DNA of 64,000 nucleotides from an uncultured Pelagibacteraceae bacterium. GTDB taxonomy: Bacteria; Pseudomonadota; Alphaproteobacteria; Pelagibacterales; AG-422-B15. Where the stretch lies: assembly GCA_902544065.1 (NCBI GenBank), contig CACCAS010000002.1, positions 127,517 through 191,516 on the forward strand, read 5' to 3'. The translations under genes and the position numbers were made by a program. Positions 56,231 to 64,000 of this stretch are shown piece by piece (positions within the stretch are counted from its first letter, which is position 1; each line of letters starts with the position of its first letter). The notes under the pieces were generated by a model. It had not been told where the DNA came from. It searched no databases and saw nothing but the letters and a program-made list of their open reading frames with translations.

Positions 56231-57634
56231 ATGCCTAAATCCACATCACAATCAGCCAAAAACGATTTAAAGAATACTCTAGACGATAGAATTCTTCACC
56301 CATGGCAATACTTAGAATACAGAGGTGAAGATGATCGAACATTTATTGATAAGTCTGAGGGAATTTACCTTTATGACAAAACAGGAAAAAAACTAATTGA
56401 TGGACCTGGAGGCATGTGGAATGTCAATGTTGGTCATAGTGTTAAAGAAATTGCGGATGCAGTTTATAATCAAATTACTAAAATGCCTTATGCAAGTCCG
56501 TTTACTGAATCAACAGAAATAGCTCACGACTATGCATCAAGACTTGTTCAATACGCACCTGGTGATTTAAAGAGGATTTTTTTTACCTCTGGGGGATCGT
56601 CTGCTGTGGACTCAGCATTACGATTTGTAATGTTCTATAATAATATTCTAGGCCGAAAAGAAAAAAAACAAATCATATCAAGAAACGATGCTTACCATGG
56701 CAGTACATTTTTAGGAGCTTCTTGTTCAGGCAAGGAAAGAGATAAAAATAATTTTGATTTTGCAAGTAATATTGTTCATCATATTTCATCTCCTAATCCT
56801 TTTCGTAAACCTGATGATCTTACTGACGAAGAATTCTGTGATCTAAAAGTTCAAGAATTAGAAAACAAAATAATTGAAATTGGCGCTGACAAGGTAGCTG
56901 CTTTCATTGCTGAACCTATCTTAGCTTCAGGTGGCGTGATTGTCCCACCAAAAGGTTATCATAAGAAGACACATGAAATTTGTAAAAAACATGATGTGTT
57001 GTATATTTCTGACGAAATCGTCACTGGCTTTGGAAGACTTGGTCACATTTTTGCTTCAGAAAATCATTTTGATTTTACACCAGATATTATTCTTTTGGCT
57101 AAGGGGATTACATCTGGATATGTGCCTTGTGGAGCAGTTGTTATATCAGAGCGATTGATGTCCAAATTAGATAATAAAGAGAAAGTAATTTTTTCAAACG
57201 GTTTTACAGATTCAGGGCATCCTGTTAGTATGGCCGCCGCAACTGCAACTTTAGACTACATTGAAAAAACAAACTTACTTGATCACGTAAAAGATGTTGG
57301 CCCTTATTTTCAAGCAAAATTGAGAGAGCTTACTGATTTGCCAATTGTTGGTGAAGTTAGAGGTGAAGGTCTAATGGCTGCAGTAGAATGTGTAGGCAAT
57401 AAAGATAAAAAAGATCCACTGAATTTGTCCTATGAGATTGGCTCTAGGATTAATGAACATTGCCAGCAACTTGGTTTAATTGTACGACCATTATTTAGTA
57501 CATGCGTCATGTCACCGTCATTAATTATCACGAAGGAACAAATTGATGACCTTGTTTCTATTTTGCGTAAAGGCATAGAGTTAGCAACTGATGATATCAA
57601 AAAAGAAGGTCTCTGGTCAGCAACTTCAAATTAA
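56231..57634 (+). CDS. Class III aminotransferase
   Basis: A 467-residue PLP-dependent aminotransferase. GPGGMWNVNVGHS near residue 57, FFTSGGSSAVDSALRFV, AYHGSTFLGAS, YISDEIVTGFGRLG and [15 protein letters not shown] (PLP Lys) make it a member of the omega-amino acid/diamine:pyruvate group. It shares the fold but is clearly a different subgroup from the protein at 48126. As first gene of the second unit it probably acts on an amine or its aldehyde. Its stop overlaps the Rieske start by one base. Confidence 0.87.
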   Translation: MPKSTSQSAKNDLKNTLDDRILHPWQYLEYRGEDDRTFIDKSEGIYLYDKTGKKLIDGPGGMWNVNVGHSVKEIADAVYNQITKMPYASPFTESTEIAHDYASRLVQYAPGDLKRIFFTSGGSSAVDSALRFVMFYNNILGRKEKKQIISRNDAYHGSTFLGASCSGKERDKNNFDFASNIVHHISSPNPFRKPDDLTDEEFCDLKVQELENKIIEIGADKVAAFIAEPILASGGVIVPPKGYHKKTHEICKKHDVLYISDEIVTGFGRLGHIFASENHFDFTPDIILLAKGITSGYVPCGAVVISERLMSKLDNKEKVIFSNGFTDSGHPVSMAAATATLDYIEKTNLLDHVKDVGPYFQAKLRELTDLPIVGEVRGEGLMAAVECVGNKDKKDPLNLSYEIGSRINEHCQQLGLIVRPLFSTCVMSPSLIITKEQIDDLVSILRKGIELATDDIKKEGLWSATSN

Positions 57635-58872
57635 TGACCTTTTTTAATCAACTTAAAGAAAGATATGAAGAAGGAAAGACTCTTCCGCAAGAGTTTTATA
57701 CAGACGAAGAAATATTCTCTGATGAAATGATAAAAATTTATTTCAAACAGTGGCTGATGGTTGATCATGTTAGCCGTATTCCAAACCCTGGAGATTATTT
57801 TTTATTTAACGCAGAAAAAGAGTCAATAATTCTAATACGTGGAAGGGATAGTCAAGTTAGAGCTTTTTACAATGTTTGTTCTCATCGTGGTTCAAGAATA
57901 TGTTTGGAAGAAGAAGGAACAAAAAAACTGTTAGTTTGTCCATATCACGCTTGGAGTTTCTCTGCAGAGGGAGAATTAAAGTCAGCACGCTATATGCCAG
58001 ATGATTTTAAAATGGAAGATTGGGGTTTAAAGCCTTGTCATATGAATATCTATCAAGGCTTGATATTCATAAATCTTTCAATGGATGAACCAATGGATTT
58101 CAATGAGTTTATTGCTCCATTGACTGAGCTTGTAAATTTTCATAATCCTGAAAAGGCAAAGATTGCTGCTAGACGAAAATATCCTACGAAAGCTAATTTC
58201 AAACTTGTCCTAGAAAATTTTCAAGAATGCTATCACTGTGGTCCAGCACATCCAGAGCTATGCTCAGTACATGAAAAAGACTGGGTATTCACAATGGGTG
58301 CCGGTCTTGGAACAGCCCCGGAAAAAGAAACACTAGAATATTTAAAAAAGATTCAACCATGGATTGAGGATTGCAAAACAAAAGGAATCCCCACAAAAAC
58401 ATATTTAGAAACTGAAGAAGGATTAAGTAAGGGATTAAATCGATACGTAGACCGTACACCCATTGGAAATGGAAATTTATCACAAACTAAAGATGGCAAA
58501 CCAGCCTCTAAACTAATGGGTCAGTTTAAAGAATTTGATGGTGGCTTATCCCAAGTTAGTTTTAATCCTTTTAGCTGTTGTTACTTTACAAATGATTTTG
58601 GAGTTATGTTTATATTTAAACCATTATCAATTTTGCAGTCTGAAGTCGAATTGATTTGGTTAGTCAATGAGGAAGCTGAAGAAGGCAAAGATTTTAATGA
58701 AGAAAACCTTACTCACATATGGGACGTAACCACTGCACATGACACAACTATTATTGAAAATAATCAAAATGGTTTGTTGTCTCATTCATTTAGTCCTGGA
58801 GTACTCTCACAGAACGAGTCTGCCGTCACGTATTTTTATGATTGGTATTTTACCAATATGAGACTACCATGA
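57634..58872 (+). CDS. Rieske non-heme iron oxygenase, choline/glycine-betaine monooxygenase-like
   Basis: A 412-residue oxygenase alpha subunit. The Rieske cluster ligands are Cys82 and His84 (VCSHRGSRIC) and Cys102 and His105 (VCPYHAWSF). The catalytic iron site is His201 and His206 in ENFQECYHCGPAHPEL plus an Asp in TTAHDTTIIENNQNG. This pattern resembles GbcA and plant choline monooxygenase, which oxidise N-methyl groups. A cognate reductase is needed for electrons but none is encoded in the window. Demethylation of a quaternary or tertiary amine is the likely reaction. Confidence 0.85.
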   Translation: MTFFNQLKERYEEGKTLPQEFYTDEEIFSDEMIKIYFKQWLMVDHVSRIPNPGDYFLFNAEKESIILIRGRDSQVRAFYNVCSHRGSRICLEEEGTKKLLVCPYHAWSFSAEGELKSARYMPDDFKMEDWGLKPCHMNIYQGLIFINLSMDEPMDFNEFIAPLTELVNFHNPEKAKIAARRKYPTKANFKLVLENFQECYHCGPAHPELCSVHEKDWVFTMGAGLGTAPEKETLEYLKKIQPWIEDCKTKGIPTKTYLETEEGLSKGLNRYVDRTPIGNGNLSQTKDGKPASKLMGQFKEFDGGLSQVSFNPFSCCYFTNDFGVMFIFKPLSILQSEVELIWLVNEEAEEGKDFNEENLTHIWDVTTAHDTTIIENNQNGLLSHSFSPGVLSQNESAVTYFYDWYFTNMRLP

Positions 58873-58889
58873 TGTAGGACAAATTTCTT

Positions 58890-60245
58890 ATGAAGCAGCT
58901 GTACAACAAGGATATTTACGACGTTAATAAACCAGTAGAAAGCTATTGGGAAGAGGTCAGCAGCATTGACCAAAATAAGTATCCAGAATTAGTTGGAGAT
59001 CAATCATGTGATGTATGTGTTATTGGAGGTGGCTTTACAGGCATTAGTACGGCTTATCATATTGCAAAAAATTATGGTGGAGATGTAAGAGTGTTAGAAT
59101 CTGGGCACTATGGTTTTGCAAGTAGTGCAAGGAATGCAGGTTTTTGCTGTTTACCAGCTACAAAGTTATCAACCACACAATTAATAAAAAAGTTTGGTAT
59201 GGAAGAGACAAAGAAATTTTTTTCATCTCAAATTGAAGGTGTTGATCTTCTTGCAGCTATCATATCAGAAAATAATATTGATTGTGAAAAAGTAGGTGAT
59301 GGCAACCTTGATGTAGCTCACCATCCAGGCAGCAGTGAAGAATTAAAAGAATGGGGAAATGAACTGAAAGAGTATTTTGGTATTAATACAAAATGGATAC
59401 CTAAAGAAGAATTTGATGAAGTTGGACATCAATCAACTGAACAATTTGGAGCAGTTTTTACAGAGGCTGGATTTGCAATGAATCCTATGGCGTTTATGCG
59501 AGGCTTTGCATCAGCAACTGTAGATGCAGGTGCAAAATTACATAGTTTTTCAAGAGTAAAAAAATGGGAGAGAAATGGATCACATAAGCTAATAACAGAT
59601 AGTGGATCAATTACTGCAAATAAAGTTGTTGTAGCGACTAATGGCTACACAGATGAGTCACTTCATCCAAGTTTTGCAAATCGAATGATGCCAGTCCTAT
59701 CAAATATTATTGTTACCAGAGAAATGAGTGATGATGAATTTAAGTTACAAAACTACAAAACTTTAAATCCTATATGTAATTCTAGAGAAATTTTATATTA
59801 TTATAGAAGGATGCCTTCTAACAGAATGTTGTTTGGCACAAGAGGTGATACTTATGGTGATGATGCAAGTGCACTAAAAATGAGAGAATTTATGACTCAA
59901 AAATTTAGAGGCGTTTTTCCTAATTGGAATAATATTGATATTGATCACTACTGGAGAGGTACAGTTGTAATGACTAGAGACTTTGTACCTGCATTTGGCG
60001 CATTGGATGACGACAAGTCAGTGTTATTTTCATATGGCTATCAAGCAAATGGTAACAATACTACAGTTTATTGTGGAAAGAAGTTGGCTGAGATGATCTA
60101 TGAATCCAATAGCGGAGAAACTAATATTTCAAAAGTCTATCAAGGACTCTCTCCAAAAATACCACTAGGATTTTTAAGATTATGGTATTTAAGACTATAT
60201 CTATGGTATTCAAATTTTACGGATAAAAGTAAAAAAGAAATATAA
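58890..60245 (+). CDS. FAD-dependent amine oxidase (DAO/PuuB-like)
   Basis: A 451-residue DAO-fold flavoprotein. The opening SYWEEVSS, then CDVCVIGGGFTGISTAYHIA and SSARNAGFCC, resemble gamma-glutamylputrescine oxidase PuuB, though the usual SGRNGG is SARNAG here. TRDFVPAFGAL and FSYGYQANGNNTTVYCGK are C-terminal FAD and substrate segments. It likely oxidises a secondary or primary amine, releasing an aldehyde. It starts 17 bases after the Rieske gene and is followed by the Pot permease genes after 36 bases. Confidence 0.85.
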   Translation: MKQLYNKDIYDVNKPVESYWEEVSSIDQNKYPELVGDQSCDVCVIGGGFTGISTAYHIAKNYGGDVRVLESGHYGFASSARNAGFCCLPATKLSTTQLIKKFGMEETKKFFSSQIEGVDLLAAIISENNIDCEKVGDGNLDVAHHPGSSEELKEWGNELKEYFGINTKWIPKEEFDEVGHQSTEQFGAVFTEAGFAMNPMAFMRGFASATVDAGAKLHSFSRVKKWERNGSHKLITDSGSITANKVVVATNGYTDESLHPSFANRMMPVLSNIIVTREMSDDEFKLQNYKTLNPICNSREILYYYRRMPSNRMLFGTRGDTYGDDASALKMREFMTQKFRGVFPNWNNIDIDHYWRGTVVMTRDFVPAFGALDDDKSVLFSYGYQANGNNTTVYCGKKLAEMIYESNSGETNISKVYQGLSPKIPLGFLRLWYLRLYLWYSNFTDKSKKEI

Positions 60246-60281
60246 ATTGCATCTATTATTTATATAAATTAAAATTTTCTA

Positions 60282-61166
60282 ATGTTACAAGTTTGGAAGT
60301 CTTTTTATGCAAGGAGTGATCCTGCAAAAGCTTATTCACTTCTTTCTCCTGCATTGATCCTGGTTACTTTAGCTATGCTTATACCGTTAGGTCTAATGTT
60401 AAGTTTTAGTTTTTTTACTCAAACCAGTTTTACAGAGATTGACTACTCTTTTACAATCACAAGGTACATTGATTTTTTTCAAAGTAATTTGCTTGTTTCA
60501 CTACTTATAAAATCTGTGAAGATTTCGTTTATTGTAACTTTCGTAACTCTTCTTACCGCATATCCTGTCTGTTATTACATAGCTTTTTATGTAAAAAAAA
60601 ATAAAATGTTATGGCTTGTTTTACTCACTTTACCTTTCTGGACATCCTATCTTTTGAGAGTTTTTTCTTGGAAAATTATACTTGGAACTAAAGGAGTCAT
60701 TAATTCCTCTTTAATTAATGCGGGACTGCTTAGTGAACCTCTCACTTTTCTAATGTACTCTGAGACCGCAGTTATCATAACGCTTACCCATGCATGGGCA
60801 GCATTTGCTTTACTGCCTTTGTATGTTTCATTGGATAAAATAGATTTTTCTCTAATTGAAGCTGCCAGAGACTTAGGATTGTCTAGGTTAGAAACTTTTT
60901 GGAAAATTACTCTTCCATTATCCCTTCCTGGAATAATTGGCGCCATACTAATTATCTTTATTCCAACTGTTGGAGATTATGTAACCCCTGCTCTACTTGG
61001 GGGAACTGATGGAAGAATGCTATCAAATATGATCCAAGCTTACTTTGGAAAAGTAAACAACCTTCCGCTTGGTGCCGCCTCTGCGACCATCATGCTTATT
61101 ACTGTAGCAATAGTGACAATGATTGTTTCATATACAACAAAAAAACTTACTCAAAGGATTTCATAA
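60282..61166 (+). CDS. PotB-like ABC permease
   Basis: A 294-residue permease of the polyamine/spermidine-type (PotB/PotH) family. Six helices are predicted. AARDLGLSRLETFWKITLPL is the EAA loop that contacts the ATPase. LTLPFWTSYLLRVFSWKIIL is characteristic of the PotB group. Together with the next three genes it forms a complete importer; ligands of close relatives are putrescine, spermidine or similar cationic amines. It abuts the PotC-like gene with no gap. Confidence 0.9.
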   Translation: MLQVWKSFYARSDPAKAYSLLSPALILVTLAMLIPLGLMLSFSFFTQTSFTEIDYSFTITRYIDFFQSNLLVSLLIKSVKISFIVTFVTLLTAYPVCYYIAFYVKKNKMLWLVLLTLPFWTSYLLRVFSWKIILGTKGVINSSLINAGLLSEPLTFLMYSETAVIITLTHAWAAFALLPLYVSLDKIDFSLIEAARDLGLSRLETFWKITLPLSLPGIIGAILIIFIPTVGDYVTPALLGGTDGRMLSNMIQAYFGKVNNLPLGAASATIMLITVAIVTMIVSYTTKKLTQRIS

Positions 61167-61982
61167 GTGGAACAAAAGAACAATACATTGTTAATCTATA
61201 CATTATTGTATTTTGCATTTTTATATATTCCTGTTTTATTCTTGCCCATTTTCAGTTTTAACGACGCAAATTACATGTCATTTCCACTTTCAGGATTTAC
61301 AACAGAGCATTATGAAGAAATGTGGGAAAAAACAAACTTACATAAAGCTCTTTGGGCTAGTATCAAAGTAGGTATAGTTGCAAGTGTCGTCAGTACAACA
61401 ATTGCACTTTTTGCAGCCAAAGCATTCGCACGTTATAAATTCAGAGGGCAAAATATTTCTTATGGGGCCATTATGATTCCTTTTTTAATCCCTGAAATTA
61501 TTTTAGCGGTTGCAATACTTGTTATTTGGTTGAGCCTCGGTTTTAAATTGGGACTTGTGCCGGTAACTTTAGGACATATTCTTTTTTGTACTCCATTTGC
61601 AATGCTTATTTTAATCGCTCGTATAGAAGGATTTGATTTCTCACTTGAGGAAGCCTCAAGAGACCTTGGGGAAAACGCTTGGGGGACATTTTACCGAGTA
61701 TCTCTTCCATTATACTTACCAGGCATAATAGCTTCACTTTTATTGAGTTTTATAATTTCATTTGATGAATTTGTTCTGGCATTCTTCTTAACTGGAAGCG
61801 ATGCTACATTGCCAATGTACATGTGGGCTCAAATGAGATTTATTCAAAAACTACCTCATGTATTGGCTTTAGGAGCAGTTATAATTGTATTTACTACTTT
61901 TATAGTTTTGTTAGCATTCTGGTTGAGAAACCTTGGTCAAGGAAAAGACAAAGCTGAATTTGGAATAAAAATACATGAATGA
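61167..61982 (+). CDS. PotC-like ABC permease
   Basis: A 271-residue permease starting with GTG. LYIPVLFLPIFSFNDA and SWG-like helices plus the EAA loop EASRDLGENAWGTFYRVSLP match PotC/PotI. IIASLLLSFIISFDEFVLAFFLTG is the diagnostic last-helix region (core SFIISFDEFVLAFFLTG). It overlaps the ATPase gene by 8 bases. Confidence 0.9.
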   Translation: MEQKNNTLLIYTLLYFAFLYIPVLFLPIFSFNDANYMSFPLSGFTTEHYEEMWEKTNLHKALWASIKVGIVASVVSTTIALFAAKAFARYKFRGQNISYGAIMIPFLIPEIILAVAILVIWLSLGFKLGLVPVTLGHILFCTPFAMLILIARIEGFDFSLEEASRDLGENAWGTFYRVSLPLYLPGIIASLLLSFIISFDEFVLAFFLTGSDATLPMYMWAQMRFIQKLPHVLALGAVIIVFTTFIVLLAFWLRNLGQGKDKAEFGIKIHE

Positions 61983-63057
61983 TTCATTTATACAGATAAA
62001 CGAGATTTCCAAGCACTTTGGACAAGTAAAGGCAGTAGATAATGTATCCTTTGAAATCAAAGAGGGAGAGTTTTTCTCTCTACTTGGCCCGTCTGGTTGT
62101 GGTAAAACAACCTTATTGAGATTATTAGCCGGCTTTGAGTATCCAACTAGTGGAAATCTATTACTTGATGGCAGTGATATTACCGCATTACCTCCTGATA
62201 AAAGACCTACAAATATGGTTTTTCAGAACTACGCAATTTTTCCACACATAAACGTTGAGAAAAATGTTCAGTTTGGTCTTAGAAAACTTGGCTTAACAAA
62301 CGATGAAATTATCAAAAGAGTCAAGGATGTTTTGTCGTTGGTTAAATTAGAAGGATATGAAGAACGCTATAGTAGCCAACTATCTGGAGGTCAAAGACAA
62401 AGAGTGGCATTAGCAAGGGCTTTAGTAAGACAACCCAAAGTATTATTGTTGGATGAACCACTTGGTGCATTAGATAAAAAGTTACGTGACGAAATGCAAC
62501 TCGAACTGAGAACTCTTCAAAAGGAGATTGGAATAACTTTTGTGTTTGTAACGCATGACCAGCAAGAGGCTATTAGTATGTCTGACCGAGTTGCAGTAAT
62601 GAGTGAAGGGAAAATTCAGCAGATGTCATCTCCAAACGAATTATATAAAAATCCTCAAAATATATTTGTTAGTGACTTTATTGGTGAAACTAATTTTTTA
62701 AAAGCTAAGACAGATTCTAAAGATGGAGAATATATTATTGTTAACATTGAAGATCTTGGTTCATTTAAAATAAAAAATAATCTCAATATAAGTGAAAATG
62801 CCTCAGATGTTATTTGCAGTGTTCGTCCAGAGACAATGATGATTGACAAAGAAAAATCAGACTGGGATATTTGCTTAGAAGGTAAAATCAAGCAAACATC
62901 ATATCTAGGTGAAATGACAAAATTTTACGTTGAAACTAAAGAAATTGAAAAAATTATAACCGTATCATCACAATATTTTGATAATCAGTCTTTTCAAGAT
63001 GGTAAATGCTTTATCAGCATAAATTTAAACGATATTTCCTTACTCAATAAAAAATAG
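61975..63057 (+). CDS. PotA-like ABC ATPase
   Basis: A 360-residue ATPase of the CUT1/Pot class. Walker A is GPSGCGKTT, the Q-loop MVFQNYAIFPHINV, signature LSGGQRQRVALARALV, Walker B VLLLDEPLGALD and the switch His FVFVTHDQQEA. A C-terminal TOBE-like domain (~residues 235-360) is typical of PotA. The stop codon lies in the left arm of the terminator hairpin. Confidence 0.93.
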   Translation: MNDSFIQINEISKHFGQVKAVDNVSFEIKEGEFFSLLGPSGCGKTTLLRLLAGFEYPTSGNLLLDGSDITALPPDKRPTNMVFQNYAIFPHINVEKNVQFGLRKLGLTNDEIIKRVKDVLSLVKLEGYEERYSSQLSGGQRQRVALARALVRQPKVLLLDEPLGALDKKLRDEMQLELRTLQKEIGITFVFVTHDQQEAISMSDRVAVMSEGKIQQMSSPNELYKNPQNIFVSDFIGETNFLKAKTDSKDGEYIIVNIEDLGSFKIKNNLNISENASDVICSVRPETMMIDKEKSDWDICLEGKIKQTSYLGEMTKFYVETKEIEKIITVSSQYFDNQSFQDGKCFISINLNDISLLNKK

Positions 63058-63086
63058 CCTGTTCTCTTTTGAGAACAGGCTATTTT
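63051..63086. terminator. Bidirectional terminator, 16-base perfect stem
   Basis: AAAATAGCCTGTTCTC, loop TTTT, and GAGAACAGGCTATTTT pair perfectly, with A and T runs on the two sides. It serves both the PotA-like gene and the convergent binding-protein gene. Confidence 0.92.
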
Positions 63087-63108
63087 AAATTAGTCTATTA
63101 GCAGTGAA

Positions 63109-64000
63109 TTAACCGCCAGCCACCATTTCAGCCCACTGAGCTTCCATGTAGTCGGTAACCTCGTCAGTTGGCATCACTGAGAACATTCCATTATTTAAAT
63201 GTTCTATAGGATTTGAAGCAACACCACGCTCAGCTAATTCATCAGCTGTAAGAGTGCTAAAGCCAGCTTTATTACTGTGTCCATAACCCCACTCACTTAA
63301 TAAGTAAGCAGACGTTTCAGCACTAGTAGCACCGTTAATCATTGCGTATGCTTTATCAAGATCTGCACCTTTAACAATTGCAAGACCACACGCCCAAGTC
63401 ATTGTGCCATTAGCAGGTTGCATCATTTTTGCTCCTGCACTCCATGCTATTTCGTTCCATCCTAGTGCTACGTCAATTTCTTCGTTTCCTAGGGCCTCTA
63501 TCATTGAAGATGTATCTCCGAAGAATGCACGAATTTGACCATTATCTCTCATTTCACGAAACTTATCGATACCTTGGTCAATAGCAGCTTTTGTTAACTG
63601 ATCTTGCTCTCTGATGTCAATTCCAAGATGGTGCATCATTAAAAACAGTGAATCTGCAGCTGAGTCTAAGATACCAACTTTACCTTTTACTCTTGGGTCT
63701 TCCATTAGCGCAAAGCTCTCGTTAGAGGCATCCATCCAATCAACTCTGTCTGCCATGTAAAACAATGTAGTATCTCCCCAGTCCACTGGTGCGAAATAAT
63801 GCTTGCCATCAACAATGCCACTTGGCAGGTCTCTAACCTCAGGGAACATCTCATCCCAGTTTTCAATCCTTGATGGATCAAGTGGTTCTAATACGCCTGC
63901 TCTCACCCATCTTTTTATTTCACCTTGACATGGCCATGCTAAGTCAACTTCAAAACCTGCTTTTAGTTTTTGCAATCCTTCTTCAGCATCACCAAAGATT
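63109..64000 (-). CDS. PotD/PotF-like ABC substrate-binding protein, N-terminus beyond the window
   Basis: The last 297 or so residues of a type II periplasmic binding protein. The frame remains open to the window end (IFGDAEEGLQKLKAGFEVDL), so the signal peptide is not visible. VDWGDTTLFYM, EALGNEEIDVALGWNEIAW and the C-terminal MEAQWAEMVAGG are typical of the polyamine-binding PotD/PotF group. In those proteins Trp and Asp/Glu residues hold amine groups. It is the partner of the PotABC-like proteins but converges on them, so it is separately transcribed. Confidence 0.88.
   Translation of the reverse strand, partial: IFGDAEEGLQKLKAGFEVDLAWPCQGEIKRWVRAGVLEPLDPSRIENWDEMFPEVRDLPSGIVDGKHYFAPVDWGDTTLFYMADRVDWMDASNESFALMEDPRVKGKVGILDSAADSLFLMMHHLGIDIREQDQLTKAAIDQGIDKFREMRDNGQIRAFFGDTSSMIEALGNEEIDVALGWNEIAWSAGAKMMQPANGTMTWACGLAIVKGADLDKAYAMINGATSAETSAYLLSEWGYGHSNKAGFSTLTADELAERGVASNPIEHLNNGMFSVMPTDEVTDYMEAQWAEMVAGG

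Overview
The window looks like chromosome of a streamlined, AT-rich planktonic marine alphaproteobacterium. The alphaproteobacterial placement rests on several things seen here: RegB/RegA and ChvI/ChvG two-component pairs, the pckA-chvI-chvG-ahcY-tsaE-amgK-murU gene order, an NDUFS6-like zinc protein, a GTTC-N7-GTTC type LexA box, and a candidate heat-shock promoter of the alphaproteobacterial CTTG-N18-CTTAT form. G+C is low by eye (about one third), spacers are very short, and many genes overlap by 1-20 bases. Low-GC planktonic clades such as AEGEAN-169/HIMB59 are plausible, but I cannot assign a clade from sequence alone. I saw no rRNA, tRNA, CRISPR array, prophage or insertion sequence.

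Layout. 1-5.9 kb: gyrB (5' end cut off by the window edge), a YgjP-type metallopeptidase, the RegB/RegA redox system and a diiron ferritin-like protein. 6.2-9.8 kb: an MMPL/RND exporter and a lone ABC ATPase. 9.8-14.9 kb: zinc protein, polA, a nucleotidyltransferase-cupin fusion and an MFS transporter, apparently one operon. 14.9-23.9 kb: pckA divergent from chvI-chvG, then ahcY, tsaE, the amgK-murU cell-wall recycling pair, a DsbA-like oxidoreductase, hspQ and yciB. 23.9-32.6 kb: TauD-like dioxygenase, an EamA exporter, an alkylsulfatase-like metallo-beta-lactamase lipoprotein, DUF3429, a HupE/UreJ-like protein with a parvulin/SurA-like partner, and a divergent DUF3604 protein. 32.7-37.7 kb: ammonium transporter, dienelactone hydrolase, an SOS-type umuDC operon and an alpha/beta hydrolase. 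37.8-43.8 kb: a complete branched-chain-amino-acid-type ABC importer, with its binding-protein gene converging on the rest. 43.9-49.5 kb: lytic transglycosylase-like lipoprotein, pdxA, LysE exporter, then PuuD-like hydrolase, glutaryl-CoA dehydrogenase and a class III aminotransferase.

49.5-64 kb is the most interesting part. A BetI-like TetR regulator is divergent from two tandem PYROXD2-like flavoproteins and a GcvT-like folate enzyme. These are followed by a class III aminotransferase, a choline/glycine-betaine-monooxygenase-like Rieske oxygenase, a PuuB/DAO-like amine oxidase, and a PotABCD-type importer whose binding-protein gene runs off the window. Two 18-bp inverted repeats of identical architecture (ATTGAA-N6-TTCAAT) overlap the -35 elements of the two apparent promoters, which suggests a single regulon. 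The gene set fits uptake, oxidation, demethylation and transamination of an N-methylated amine or polyamine. The actual substrate cannot be read from the sequence.
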